NCBI GenBank assembly: GCA_964035795.1
Contig: OZ038321.1
Coordinates: 28,267,022 to 28,331,021 of the forward strand
Direction: 5' to 3'
DNA from: Pterobdella sp. o SKG-2022
Lineage: Eukaryota > Annelida > Clitellata > Hirudinida > Piscicolidae
DNA: 64,000 nt
The notes beneath the pieces are model-generated. The model was given only the letters and a program-made list of their open reading frames with translations, made no database searches and was not told where the DNA came from. Shown one piece after another: positions 11,301 to 22,742 of the stretch. Position 1 is the stretch's first letter, and each line of letters starts with the position of its first letter. Made by a program: the position numbers and the translations under genes.

Positions 11301-13440
11301 TGCAACATCCATCTACTATCAAAAACATGGTTTATAACAAAGCGGTGATCAGCCTTGAAACACCTTCAACACAGAACAAACAATAGCAAGACCACAACAG
11401 AACCATCAATGAAAACACCGTACACTCCCTCACCACCCACCATTAATATCAGTGGGCAGAAGTCCATTGAACATAGAGCCAGACTCACAAGATTCCATGT
11501 AAATCACCATCTGTTGGGGGTTGTTGGGGTGGAGATGATCCATCATCATCATCATCATCCTCCTTCTCCTCACAAACAAACCTTGTTATACTTCTGTTTC
11601 TGGTGCATATCTTCAATGGCAGCCAACAAATCTTTGGCATAGAGCTGCGGGAATAGGTTATCCTTGCATTGGGTTTTTGTAAAGATTTTCAACCAATCCA
11701 TTAATTAACAAACTGATCAGTCAAGTATATGAGCAAAGTTTTTCCAAGGTTGTGAAACAAAAAGATTCCTATTATTAAGCATCAAACCCTGTTTTAAGTT
11801 TGAAATGTCATACATATTCTAAATAAAATTCTACGTATTTACTTTTATTACAAAAATGATGATAATGATGTCAAAGCAGTGCCTAACCATTTCTTCAGGG
11901 AAGCAGAAAAGACCTGGAGCTCCATGATCGACCATGTTGAGAAAGATGTGGTCCGAAGAGGTGCTGAGTGGTTCAGATGTCTATTTAACTATCTATTTAT
12001 CTACCTACCTATCTATCTATCTATTTATCTACCTACCTATCTATCTATCTATTAGTTCATCTATCCCTCCATCCACCTACCTCTTGATCACTCTTCCAGA
12101 CCCAACCCCTTTCATCTTTTCCTCATCTCCTTGCAGCACTGCTAGAAAGTTCTTTGGAGTGACATCCTGATGAGAAAAATATTGTTTAATGACCCTTAGT
12201 CTCTTGTTCAGTACTAGATATTTAAAATTATTAGTATCAATAATGATGGTGAGGCATATTTCATAAACTTTAATAACATTCAAAATAATTTTTATAGCAT
12301 TGGAAAATCTAATAATAATTTTAGATTTTAATTAACCAATAATAAATGCCCTGAACAAAAAAAGATAATTTATAAACAAAAAATTTTATCAGCAGGACTC
12401 ACATTATAAAGTAGTTAATCAAAGAAGCAACCATCACCCCTCAAATAATGCTCAAACATGCATTCAAACACTAACAGTAGTTCTGTAGTCAATGCTGATG
12501 CTCTGATAAACATCGGGTCCGTGTGGGTGGTTGAAGAGCTTGCCTTTATGTGGGTTCCTGAGGGTGGGAATGAAGGATTATGGGAGGAAGGGGAAGAAGT
12601 TCATGGGTGTTATAGATGGGTAGTGAGATGTGGAAAATTTTCCATGAATTACGTCTAGAAACTCTTGAAGTTGATGCTACTAAAATCTTATTTTCAATTT
12701 AAATTTAAGAAAAAGTGAGTAAAAAAAACTGCCAAAACTTTAATTTTTCAAGGCCTTTATTTACACTACATTTTTTATTGTTTTGAGTACATTCTCATTT
12801 GAAATTATTATGTAAGTTTGAAGATAACATTGCTAAATTCAAATGCTTTAACTCAGTTTCATTAAACTAACATTATTGTTTATACTGAGTATATGCTCTA
12901 AACTTCATTTTTATGTAAACAAACATCAGCCTTGTAAAAATTAACACCAATTAATTTTTTTATTATTATATCATGGAACACTCAAAAAATATGATCATTA
13001 ATGAAACATAGTTAAAAGAGATAGTTACATTGAGTTGTTGGCCACATCGTCGTACATCATCACTATGATGTGGTCAGGTGCCACTCCCTTGCTTATTAGC
13101 ACTTGGTAAGCATGACACACGTCTGCCTTTGAAAATAAACAGATTTCAAACAAAGTTAGTAAAAACTTGAGAATTATTTTGTTTTTTTCTGAAGGGTGTT
13201 TGTGAAGCAAAACAATAAAATTCACTGGAAATAAATTTTATACATGTAAAAAAATTATTTGAAGATGTAATTAATATGCTGAAAATGAACTTTTACCTGG
13301 TGACGATAGTTATCATACTCATTTGAACCAGCCACAAGCAAAGCCCAGTTCTCCTTTTCATTTTTGTTATTAGCTTCAAATTTAAGATTTTCTCCGTAAA
13401 CTACAGCAAAAACAAAACAAATTATTACTAAAAGCTTCAT
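8318..13440 (-). CDS. LGMN: Legumain (asparaginyl endopeptidase, C13 family)
   Basis: Lysosomal Cys protease cleaving after Asn. Exons in transcript order: 13440-13297, 13126-13029, 12557-12476, 12166-12081, 11963-11888, 11644-11582, 11510-11440, 10593-10475, 10231-10142, 10007-9915, 9174-9076, 8791-8645, 8443-8318 (TGA). The product is about 430 aa, as in vertebrate legumain (433). It starts with a signal peptide ([16 protein letters not shown]), then [35 protein letters not shown], the catalytic His in NMVDHGAPG, the catalytic Cys in [34 protein letters not shown] and the helical prodomain with conserved Cys residues. Anomaly: exons 7 and 8 total 190 nt, one more than a multiple of three. 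After GSMFNG the frame shifts by +1 (an extra T in CTTTCTG), so a straight read stops early. This is either an assembly error or a broken allele. Intron 10 carries a 30-bp minisatellite and intron 4 is nearly all TATC repeat. The exon 10 donor and exon 11 acceptor are the least certain borders. Confidence 0.9.
9262..9862. repeat. 30-bp minisatellite, about 20 units, in a legumain intron
   Basis: Nearly perfect head-to-tail 30-bp units. Read forward, one frame gives [10 protein letters not shown] over and over. Two shorter units (near 9530 and 9637) lack 12 bp. The leftmost units differ by single bases (GAC for GAT, GAA for GGA), so the right-hand part looks recently homogenised. Because 30 is divisible by 3 and no unit contains a stop in several frames, long spurious ORFs appear on both strands. 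The array lies inside the intron between legumain exons at 10007-9915 and 9174-9076. Confidence 0.95.
11030..11085 (+). repeat. Copy of a short dispersed foldback-like repeat
   Basis: Contains CTTGATAATGTAAGTTCGTC followed by TTAAGACAAGCTTTGTG. The same motif recurs near 34955, 44617, 48200 and (inverted) 50410. It lies in a legumain intron. Confidence 0.5.
11975..12056. repeat. ATCT/ACCT microsatellite filling a legumain intron
   Basis: Tetranucleotide run of CTAT, TTAT and CTAC units occupying most of the 117-bp intron between legumain exons 12166-12081 and 11963-11888. Confidence 0.85.
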
Positions 13441-15988
13441 TTCAAATGAAATCTTGCACTAAAAACTCTTATATTGGTAAGGTTTCAATCGAACTTTATT
13501 TACACTTGTCATATGATCATTTATGTTAAGCGCTTTCAATATATAGTTGTCATAAGAGCAAATGAGAAAAAAATTAGTTGAACAATAATTTTGATATGAA
13601 AAAGAGATTATAGAGATAAAATACCTTTTCATATTACAACGAAATAGTTGTAATTTTAATACTAGTAAGCAGAAACCCAAGGCTCCAAAATACTAGAAGA
13701 ATATTGATCTTTTCACTAAATTTTGAAACAGTGTTCCATATTTAATTTCATATAAAATCATTACTGTTTGTGGTTGTTTACTTATCTACTGGAGTGCTCT
13801 GGCTCAGTTGTCTTTTGGACCTGATGATGGTCTGGATTCTTTTGTAGTCTACGCCACTATGATTATTTTAAAAATATTTTATTAGTTTCAACTCAATCAC
13901 ATGATGATGATATTTGTAGCATATTGTAAAGCTTAGTATTTTCCAGTTAATAAATAGTGTTTGATGGAAGTTTTTAAACTTTATTGTAAGTTTTATTTTC
14001 GAATCAATGGATGTTATACTTTTAAAAAATAATTAATTTAACTATAATCTCCAAGGCTTTAAATTTATAATAAAATGGAAGTAATAAATAGATAAATCGG
14101 ATTTCATGAAAAGAAAAAATAAATAATATTTAAAAGAGAATTATAGAAGTATGTCACGAGTTTGGCGTGTGAAGATTACATGTGTATAAACAAAAGGAGG
14201 AGACATTGTTTGTTAAACATGTCATGTAACAACAAGCTCTGCGATAAAATATATTTTTGAAGTTTTTTTATACCTTCCTACTATTTCCTTTAAAATATAT
14301 ATCCACGAGCAACCGTAAAAAAAAAGTAAAAGTGAATTTATGAGGAGATAGATTAGAAATAAAAAACATTTGAGAGAATAAAAGACAGAGAAGCATTGTA
14401 AGCAAGAGCCTTTATGGCTAATCACGCTTCAATCTATTAATTCTGACCTGCGCATTTTAAGCGCCCACTCTGCATCACTCTAAAGTTTTCATGAAAAAAA
14501 TTTTTCAGTTTTTATAGAAAAAATTTTTTTTTGTTTATAAAGAAAATTTAAAAAAAATCTTTTGAAGTTTTTCAAGCTATTTATGATGACTAATATCTTT
14601 TCCAATCTGAATCGCCTTCATGACTTCTCCATGCTATATTTTACTGATTAGGTCTAAAAAAAATTTTGCGTCATCGCTACATCAATAAAAAAACGACAAA
14701 AAAATCAAACAAACGTTAAGCTATGGTTGGAGTGGGAGGAACCCGGAGGCTTCGAGATGAGTAGCCTTATCAAGAGGATTTAGAGAACTAAGCGAAGTTG
14801 TTAGTAATGATGAGAATTTGCAATTATTTAATCTGGTTTTTCTTGTTACCAGGGTGATAAATCCAAGCAAAGCAAGTTTTTCTCGAGTCTGTGACGTCTG
14901 TTATTGTGCTAACGTGGGAAAACGATTGAAATAAAAATAAATATCAAAAGAAATTAAGAATTGATTAGAAACAAAAGTTTAACCAACAGAAAAATTTTTT
15001 GACTTCCCAAAAAATTATTCAAAAATAAAAAACAAGTTCACTAGTCAAGAAATCTATAAAAAACAAAAAAAAAATGAGACTAAAGCATTAAGCAATAAAA
15101 AAAAAGAATCAAACTGAAACGGAGATGGAAAGACCTGGTAAATATCCTATAAATGGATTCAGATTTATCAAAATGAGCAGAATTTGAAATTTTTATCGAG
15201 ACTAAATCATTTGAACTTTACAAGCTCATCAGATGGAGACTCAGATTTTGTGAATCATTTTGTTTTGAAACTGTTTCTGTGATATTTTTGCTTGCAAACT
15301 AACTGAATAAAATTCATTATAACAAAACTCTTCTCTAGTTTTCATGTTGAAATTGCAGTTTTTTGGTCCTTTTTTCCTATTTTTAAATTAAATTTTTTTC
15401 GATTTTCTTGTTTAATTTTTTGATAATTTTATTAGTATTGTGATTAAGGAAGCTTACACCAGTCATATGAGAGATGGAATAGTGAGGTTCTGAATTTATG
15501 TTCAAAACACGCACCTCATCATCAAGCCAGGTTCAAGTAATCTATAAGTTTCACTGAATTTTTAAAATATTCAAATTTTGGTTCAAAAATTTATTTTTTG
15601 TTTTTATGTTTTTTTGCGGAAAATTTTTTTTTTTGAAATATTTTGCTTAGAAACGAAAACTCATTTGTGTTTTTTACTTTTTTGTTTCGCATTTGTTATT
15701 ATTTAGCCGACGTCTTTCTGAAGTTTATTTTTCAAATTATCAACATTTTTACAAGAGCTTATAAAAAAACAATAATTAAATTTCTTTGAAAATGAAAAAA
15801 TGAATGAAAATCTTTGAACACGGGTTTTCACAATAGTTTTCCTCCATGCCACATTCCTCCCTCAATCTCATCCCCTCAAAATGCTTTGTTTCTTTCAATA
15901 AGTTTTTAAAGATGGAATTAAAAATGCGATGAGCAAGTTAAAATGAAGCAGCTTTGGAACACCAGGCATGCAGTCTCATGAGGTGGCA
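13441..15988. other. Intergenic stretch between legumain and POU3
   Basis: About 2.5 kb, very AT-rich with many homopolymer runs. The left edge should hold the legumain promoter and the right edge the POU 3' UTR. No gene, RNA or recognisable transposon was found. Confidence 0.5.
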
Positions 15989-16765
15989 TCAGAAAAGCAA
16001 GTTGTCATGGGACACTTTAAAATGAGCAGGATTTAAGTTTGATGAGACTGATAAAAACAAATCTTTTTCTTTTTCCGCTACCAAAGATTCTTCAAAGCTC
16101 TCTTCAGAAAATGATGAGTCATAGAATTCTTCCCCCAAGCTCTTCTTCTCCTTCTGTCTCCTGTTGCAAAACCACACCCTGATTACCTCCTTCTCCAATC
16201 TCAGTTCCTCTGACAGCTGCATGATGTCTTCAGAAGATGGTTTCGTTTTTGATTCAAAATACTTCTCTAATGTGTTTTTTATCGAATTATCAATAATTGT
16301 TCTTTTTTTTCTTTTTCTTCCTTTTGCCGCCATTTTGTTTGTGTTGCAAGAGGGGATGTTGAGGGAGTCAGTCTCTTCAAGCCACTTTTGCAACAAAGGT
16401 TGCAGCTTGCACATGTTTTTTACGCTCAACTGGAGCGCTTCAAACCTGCAAATTGTTGTCTGAGAGAACACGCTACCATACAACGTCCCTAGGGCAAGCC
16501 CAACGTCAGCCTGCGTGAATCCCAGTTTTATTCTTCGTTGTTTGAAAACTTTTGAAAAATTCTCTAAATTTTCTGTAAAATCGAGATTCAAATCATCATC
16601 AAAACTTTTCATATGTTGATTTTGCAGCAGTTGGTGTTCTGCCTGGTGGAGGGGGTTGAGGAAGGTGGGAGAACCCAAGTGATCCAAGCCCCTCTTAAAC
16701 TCCTCTTCTTGCAAACTTTCAATGTCACTCTTTTCTGGGTAGGTTACTCCACGCGAAAAATCCAT
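15989..16765 (-). CDS. POU3F: POU class III homeobox transcription factor, intronless
   Basis: Single exon of 258 codons. The first true ATG is 16765-16763 (MDFSRG); codons upstream lack an ATG and run through the TATA box. The POU-specific domain (about residues 70-145) contains [39 protein letters not shown] and [16 protein letters not shown]. After a short linker with GRKRKKR comes the POU homeodomain (about 157-215) ending [28 protein letters not shown] plus [11 protein letters not shown] fits class III (Brn/Oct-6/CEH-6) better than class II, and class III genes are typically intronless. It lacks the long homopolymeric N-terminus of vertebrate members, hence the short length. In known animals these are nuclear factors of neural and ectodermal development binding octamer-like sites. 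Confidence 0.93.
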   Translation of the reverse strand: MDFSRGVTYPEKSDIESLQEEEFKRGLDHLGSPTFLNPLHQAEHQLLQNQHMKSFDDDLNLDFTENLENFSKVFKQRRIKLGFTQADVGLALGTLYGSVFSQTTICRFEALQLSVKNMCKLQPLLQKWLEETDSLNIPSCNTNKMAAKGRKRKKRTIIDNSIKNTLEKYFESKTKPSSEDIMQLSEELRLEKEVIRVWFCNRRQKEKKSLGEEFYDSSFSEESFEESLVAEKEKDLFLSVSSNLNPAHFKVSHDNLLF

Positions 16766-16829
16766 TTCAGAATTTTTCAAAAATTCCAAACTTTCATTCA
16801 ACAAACTTCGAATCGAAACACACCTCCCT

Positions 16830-16837
16830 CTTATATA
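16830..16837 (-). promoter_or_regulatory. TATA box of the POU3 gene
   Basis: TATATAAG on the minus strand, 65 bp upstream of the chosen ATG, flanked by G-rich sequence. The spacing suggests transcription starts near 16800 with a 5' UTR of roughly 35-40 nt. It also supports choosing the downstream ATG. Confidence 0.65.
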
Positions 16838-17136
16838 CTCCACACCGGGTTGCTACATATGCACATCATAGCTTGATCATTCCGTTCTTTTAAACATATT
16901 CTACTTTGAACGTCGATAGTGTTTTAAAAATTTTAAGCTTTTAAAAATTTGATTTTGAAATATAGAAAGCGTATTGATTTGCAGGCAGACCTCAAAATTA
17001 TTAATTTATATTTGCAATCAAATACACAACATTAAATATTCACAACTTTTGAAATTTTAACAATTTATTCTTTCAAATAAGTTAAATAGTCCTCCAAAAG
17101 TATGTAATTCATAAATTAAAGAGGCTCAGACATTCT

Positions 17137-17779
17137 TCACTGTGGCCAGTAGTTGGTTGATTTATTCCTCCTGCTTCGAAACCTAGGAGCCACTTCAGAC
17201 CTGAAAGAGGCTCTGTTTTTGTAGTGAGAAAAAGATTTTGGAGAATCAAGTTTAGGAACATTTGGCTTAATTTTTCTAGTATCGAAATATCTTTTTCTTT
17301 TTTCTCTTATTCTTTCAGGATTAATACCAAATCTTAATGGAAATAAAAGTTTTATTTCTGCTCTTGTTAAAAAGACGTCATCATCATCTTCAAGAGAGTA
17401 ATCGATTTTCATAGGAGTCGTTCCAAACTGACTCATCCTTGGCCCCATTCTGAACAACGTTTCTTCATCCATCTCCTCATCCAGTCCCTCAAAATAAATC
17501 TCATTAAGTCGGTCGTGGTCCGCATGCAGAATCACTGCTCATAATTATAAATAAGAAGACATTGATTATATAATTATTTATGTATATTTTTCATTTATAT
17601 ATAATCAAAAAAAAACATTCATCTTAAAATTATTCATTAAAAATAAAAGCCTTTTGATTTCTTCGTGATATATATCATAGTTATAAAATTCATTCATTTG
17701 ATTACTCATCTGAAGCTCCAACCTTGTGGTTTGGTGCCCTTTCCATACTTCATCTGCTTGTACACCTCCACAGGGGGTC
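17137..17779 (-). CDS. Unrecognised protein, last two exons
   Basis: Two exons, 17779-17723 and 17534-17137 (TGA), join in phase and encode about 150 C-terminal residues. The first gives PPVEVYKQMKYGKGTKPQ. The second begins VILHADHDRLNEIYFEG, has an acidic stretch (DEEMDEETL, then LEDDDD), a basic helix-like segment (NPERIREKRKRYF) and a basic Arg/Ser-rich end. There is no signal peptide or membrane segment. The start is missing; a further exon may lie at about 17935-17899 (reading VTKLQLYFKEF), but I could not confirm it. I recognise no family. The charged, low-hydrophobicity composition fits an intracellular, possibly nucleic-acid- or cytoskeleton-associated protein, which is only a guess. 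Confidence 0.5.
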
Positions 17780-19780
17780 CTGCAAGGTTGGTGCAAGTTA
17801 TTCAGTTTTGTGAAATAAAAAATGGTGTTAGAAGTACATTATATAATGCTAGAAAGACTTAGAGTCACATGGGAGCGCAAAGATTGTTAAATTGCATGAA
17901 ACAAATTCCTTGAAGTAGAGTTGAAGCTTGGTGACCTGAGATGAGTCAGCTACAGCTTATGAAATTTGTTTAAACAAATATTCATGGAAAGATGAAGACG
18001 CAGCTCAACTACTCTAGAAAAACTGAATGTCCATCTTTTTTGAAGTCAGGGTTGCTTGGGAGTCAGTTTTGAGCTTCGTAACGTTAAGTTGTGGGTTTGC
18101 ATTTGAAACAGAATACAACAACCTATTTTATTTACCATTTTTTTTTTATAAAAGACTTGGAAAGGGAAAAATGGAAAAACTGCACCAGTTTATTTGCATC
18201 GTTGACACAGTTTAAATGATGTGTATCAAGACAAATGAAGTCATTTGGAAAATGACAGTTACGACAGAAAAAACTTTATAGGTAAGTTTTTTGTTCAAAA
18301 ATGTTTTGAAGACTTACCGAAGTTTCTGGATGCGTTGTTCGAGAAGTTTCTAAAGGACATCGAATTTCTGCTGTCATCTTGTGGATTAGTTTTAGGGAAT
18401 TGTATTTTAGAATTATTTGGTACAAACTTAGGCCAATGTGTGAACAGCATTTGATGATGTCGACAAATTTTTCGAATTCTTTCGTGAGTTCGAGGTTTGA
18501 ATTCAAAAATATTTGTTTATGCTGATTTTATTTGATTGGTGGCTTGGTTTGATAACCAAAAGTATGCCATATTTTTATGAAATTTTATCATTAAACTTTT
18601 CTCAGAGCAACTCACATCGTTTGACGTACATATTGCCTCTCTTTCATATGTTAAAAACCATGTCATAATATAAATAAAATTTATTGAAAAAATATATCTT
18701 TTTTGCCTAAAATTAAATCTTTGTACGATTTGCAGAAAATGGGACTCCAAATATAATCGATCTATATGAGTCTGCGGCCTTTGTAAATAAAGGCTAAATC
18801 ATAATATTTATTTCACCAATCATTGGTCGTTATTTATAACTTCAATGACGTAGAATATTTCAAAAATAGCTTCAAAAATCTATGTTAAGGGAACTGATTA
18901 ATGAAATTCGGTTAAACACCCTTATCAGACGATAGAGGCAGTGACAATTTATATAACCATCTTACCTCTTTTGAAGTTGGTCATTTCTCACAAGATTGAA
19001 ACTTGTATATTGAAAGTGCACAAACAAAACATACTTAAACAGAATTACAAAAAATATTAAACCTGAAAGATTTAAAATAGGAAACAGCAGGAAATGACCA
19101 CCACGTCGACTCATACAGCTCAGAGATAGAACATTAGAACAACTATCTAGAGTTACCACGTGAGCCGACAATCAGCACCTGTTTCACAGTGTGTTTTCGC
19201 TACATTAAATTTGTAGCAAATGCTTTGATCTATAAGGAAAAGCGCTTTATAAATACTCCATTACATTACATTACTAAAATATTACAGCAGTTTGTCAAAA
19301 AAATGAATTGTATCATAATATATATCTGAGCAAAAGTTTTTAATCGTTTACTTATTGACCAAACAAATTTCAAAAATCGTTCTGGTGACATGGCAATATG
19401 GTGAAGTCTTCAAGACCTCTTCGGCCCTGCTACATACCATTTTGAATGGTGTTAAGTCTTAGATGAATTTGAAGAAACATGGAATCCCTAAAATAAAAAA
19501 GTTTATGGGTCAGTCTGATAATGATAGGAGCTAAATTTTTGTTATCTTTAGTTGATCTAGTTGTGCTATGGTTTTAAAAGTTGAAAAATATTGGAATTCC
19601 AAATGGAGCTGAAACTGGGAAGAATATAAAATAAGAAAGAAAATAAAATCGTAAATATGAAAAATGGAAACTTTATTATTTTGCTGAATTACTTTTTCAT
19701 ATACTTCTACGTGTTTTTGTTTTTGTTTATAAAAACTTGTAAATCTTCCGCTAAAACCCCAATATACCCATTCCACTCTT
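17780..19780. other. Stretch between the unknown gene and the Ly6 array
   Basis: Contains a degenerate tRNA-derived SINE (about 19105-19280). Upstream exons of the unknown minus-strand gene may be hidden here, but none could be supported. Confidence 0.45.
19105..19280 (+). mobile_element. tRNA-derived SINE, degenerate copy
   Basis: A-box-like TACAGCTCAGAGATAGA, then a damaged B-box region, then a body resembling the 36.6-kb copy (GTGTGTTTT, CTACATTAAATTTGTAGCAA, AGCGCTTTATAAATAC) and a tail of repeated ATTAC units. The similarity to the second copy outside the tRNA part shows a shared SINE family. Confidence 0.7.
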
Positions 19781-21973
19781 ATGAGAGTCTTATACTTATT
19801 TTTAATGATGGCCGTTTCAAAGAATGGTGACTGCTTTCAAATTTCTTCATAGCACATCACCATCGTCGTTAGACCCTGAAGACCGCCAACATGAGATCTG
19901 CACCAATCGCGAGCCAGCATCCTAGGTTTGATCTGCTTTATAATCTGATTTGACGTCAATTCTCCGATTCTTTTTTTATTTTTTCTTCAGTGTTTTTGTT
20001 CACCTCCATCTTATTTGAACTACTGTGAATAGAAATAATTTTAAAAAAATATTCTGAAAATTATCTCAAAACTTATTTGACTCAGATCTTCTTTCATCAA
20101 AGTTTCACCGCCACAAAACTTCAAAAGCAAGATGAGTTGTTGGCGGTCTTCTTGGGGAAACAAGACGAGACTCGTTCCATGCTGCCGACTAAGCAGCTAA
20201 CATAAACGTTTTCAAGAGAAGTCGTTTTAGGTGTATATCTTTCTTGAAAACATTTTTCCAAGTTAACGAACAAAAGCTAATACGGATAAGGTATATTCGT
20301 ACTTCCATTTTCAATCCAAAAATCTTTTTCATTGGTCAATTTTTTTGGTCTTAAAAGTGTTAGGTTTGTTGAAATGTGCATTCGTCAAGACACTTCTCAA
20401 GTTCTTCCGCTTTTCCCACAGAGCCAGTTCAGAGACTTTTGGAACTCAGGTCGGTATGATATGAAATAGGTTGGAGGAATCAAAAATGTTGACGAGACAC
20501 AATGGTAATGGAGAGAAAGCATGGAAAAATGATGCGATTTCAGTTAACCTGGTTTTGTTTTTTTGATAGAGCTATATCAACAAGCTTTTGAACTTTTTTC
20601 ATCCGTAAGAATGTGTATACAATGTTCAAGAAGGTTTTCAGATGTTTCCACTTGAACCATCTTTCGTGACCCACTGATTCTCATTTGAACTATCATCTGC
20701 CGAGATAAAATGTCCCACTTTAGAAATGGTACTGACACTATAATTTTCAATAGAAGTTTTAGTTAATGGTATATTTTTTAAGTTTTTTTTTCCAATGTCT
20801 TTGAGTTAGTTATCGCTGAAGGCTAGGTGCTGGAACGCAAGTTCGGCATTTGATTTATCTCACAACGGCCTGATATAAGGAATTTTAAGAGTATTAGGAT
20901 ATTTCAAGTTTGATCATGTTATACCATTTTATGACCAACAATAAAAAACTTTGAATTAATATTTTTTAAAAATCTAAACCAATTTTATCTTAGACGCCAA
21001 TAAAACCAGCAGCAGAGAACCCGAGAAGAGCCCTCGTAGATTTTCAAGACCAGATATAAGATGCTATTATGGTGTCAATGCCGTTGTCATTTTAACCTCA
21101 CCCTGTGTAGCATGCCAGGTAATTCCAATAGATTTTTAATTAAAAAAACTATTAACACAAAACTTATTTCATTCCCCCAGACAACAGTGTTAATTGCTGA
21201 GAACACAGAAGAAACTGTTTTCAAATACTGCCTGCCATTTGCATGTATTCCTAGAGATGACGTGGTTTCGGGCAATGGTACCAGAACTTCATGCTGCTCT
21301 ACTGATAACTGCAACAACAAGGTATGGCTTTCATGCGAGCAAAACCAGATTTTTTGAAACGCAAACTTATCATAAGCGAAAGTTAAAATAATTTTCGTTA
21401 ATTTGAAAAAAAACCTGAAAGTATGTTTTTGTTGCTCCCAAGCATCCCCCAGATTTGAAAGCTTCTGTCGCCATAATTGATTTCAAAAAGTTTGCCAGAT
21501 TCGGAACATTGAAGTGCTATCACTATGGAAAAATCGTGAAGGGATGTGGTGTTTGTGTGGTGAGTGGAGTTTTTATGCAATTTATAACGATCATTATTGT
21601 TCTCTATTTGTTATTATAATTCTCAAAACAGTTATAACATTTAAAATATAATGGGGTCCTATTTAAGAAAGTTTTTACCTTGAACATTCATCCTAATTAG
21701 TTAATCATACTTAACAATGCGACCCCACACGACTCACAGACCACCTACTTTGGGAGCACTGGAGCGTTTTACCTGCAAAGTTGTTTTCCCATGTGCATGC
21801 AAACGTTCGCTTTCAGGATGGAGGTGAGGTGTTGCAACACAGACCTCTGCAATGAGTCTGAAAAAGATTTTGGGGCTGTCATGCGGTTGAGCTGTAACAA
21901 AACACTCTTACTTGCCGTGCTAATCTTTTTCTCTCCTATTAATCAATTTTTTCACAAATTGACACTTTTATGA
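19781..21973 (+). CDS. Ly6/uPAR-like two-domain surface protein, copy 1
   Basis: Five exons: 19781-19826, 20994-21118, 21181-21321, 21443-21559, 21740-21973 (TGA); 220 aa. Exon 1 is a signal peptide (MRVLYLFLMMAVSKNG). Exons 2-3 form the first three-finger domain (RCYYG, SPCVACQ, KYCLPFAC, SCCSTDNCN). Exons 4-5 form the second (KCYHYG, KGCGVCV, SCFPMCM, RCCNTDLCN). The closing CC-x4-CN is the hallmark of Ly6/uPAR domains. A hydrophobic C-terminus (LLLAVLIFF) suggests a GPI anchor or membrane tail. Exon 4 uses an AAG acceptor rather than the nearby CAG: only this keeps the frame and gives HPPD, matching NPPD and DPPE in the sister genes. It is the first of three tandem same-strand copies. Function unknown; known family members are receptors, toxin-like modulators or complement regulators. 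Confidence 0.85.
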
Positions 21974-22742
21974 TGTTTATGGGTGAATCTATCTTACAGA
22001 TGGATAAGTATGACAGACTGGTTCCATAAATGGAAATTGCCAACATGTTTTTATAAACAATTTAACTTTCATTTGGTCAAGGGTTTTTGCTTCGTACATA
22101 CAATAATTAAAATCATCAAAACGTGACAATAATTATAAGTTTGTGTGGTGAGGTGGTGAGATCCGTGCTATCATATGTGGATAGAAGAGATTTGTGGGAC
22201 GGATTTGAATTTTTTCCATATTGAAAGTTTGAAGCTGGTATTGAATTGTAAAAGCAGTGGTGGCTGTAGTAATGAGAGTATCACGCATTGGGGATTTCCA
22301 AAAGCAGTCGAGATGGGTAGATGCAGGATTGACAGAACCCCGATAGAGGGTCCTCTGTTGGAAACCATTAGATGGTTGTATATCTCTTTTTGTCGTATTT
22401 ATTGCTATTATGATGTGACTGATTGTTTTGTGAGTGTTGATGATGGTAGTATTAATAATAATAATAGGGAATAAATGGACTAAGACCACTAGTAGTGGTT
22501 GTTGAAGTAGTACAACGTCATAAAATTGTAGGTAAGTAAAAACAACATCAGAAAAATGTGCAATAACTATAAAGCCAATGATCAAAAGTATTGTTGAAAA
22601 GATTATGAAGGAAATCAAAGATTCTTGAGAAATATATTTTCGCCTTTCTTTGTTTTGCGTTTCATCTTGTTTATAAACAACATTTATGTTTTAATATTTC
22701 AAATTTACACAATGTTTCAAAGGTAACAACACTTCCGTCATT
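21974..22742. other. Spacer between Ly6-like copies 1 and 2
   Basis: About 0.77 kb. An antisense open frame at 22618-22133 shows no family features and looks like chance. The promoter of copy 2 presumably lies here. Confidence 0.5.

Noticed and set aside
16766..16843. N-terminal extension of the POU protein ([14 protein letters not shown])
   Set aside because: No ATG in this stretch, and its codons overlap the TATA box; translation more likely starts at 16765.
22133..22618. 161-codon antisense ORF between Ly6-like copies
   Set aside because: No family motif or splice structure, low-complexity Ile/Thr-rich; consistent with chance.
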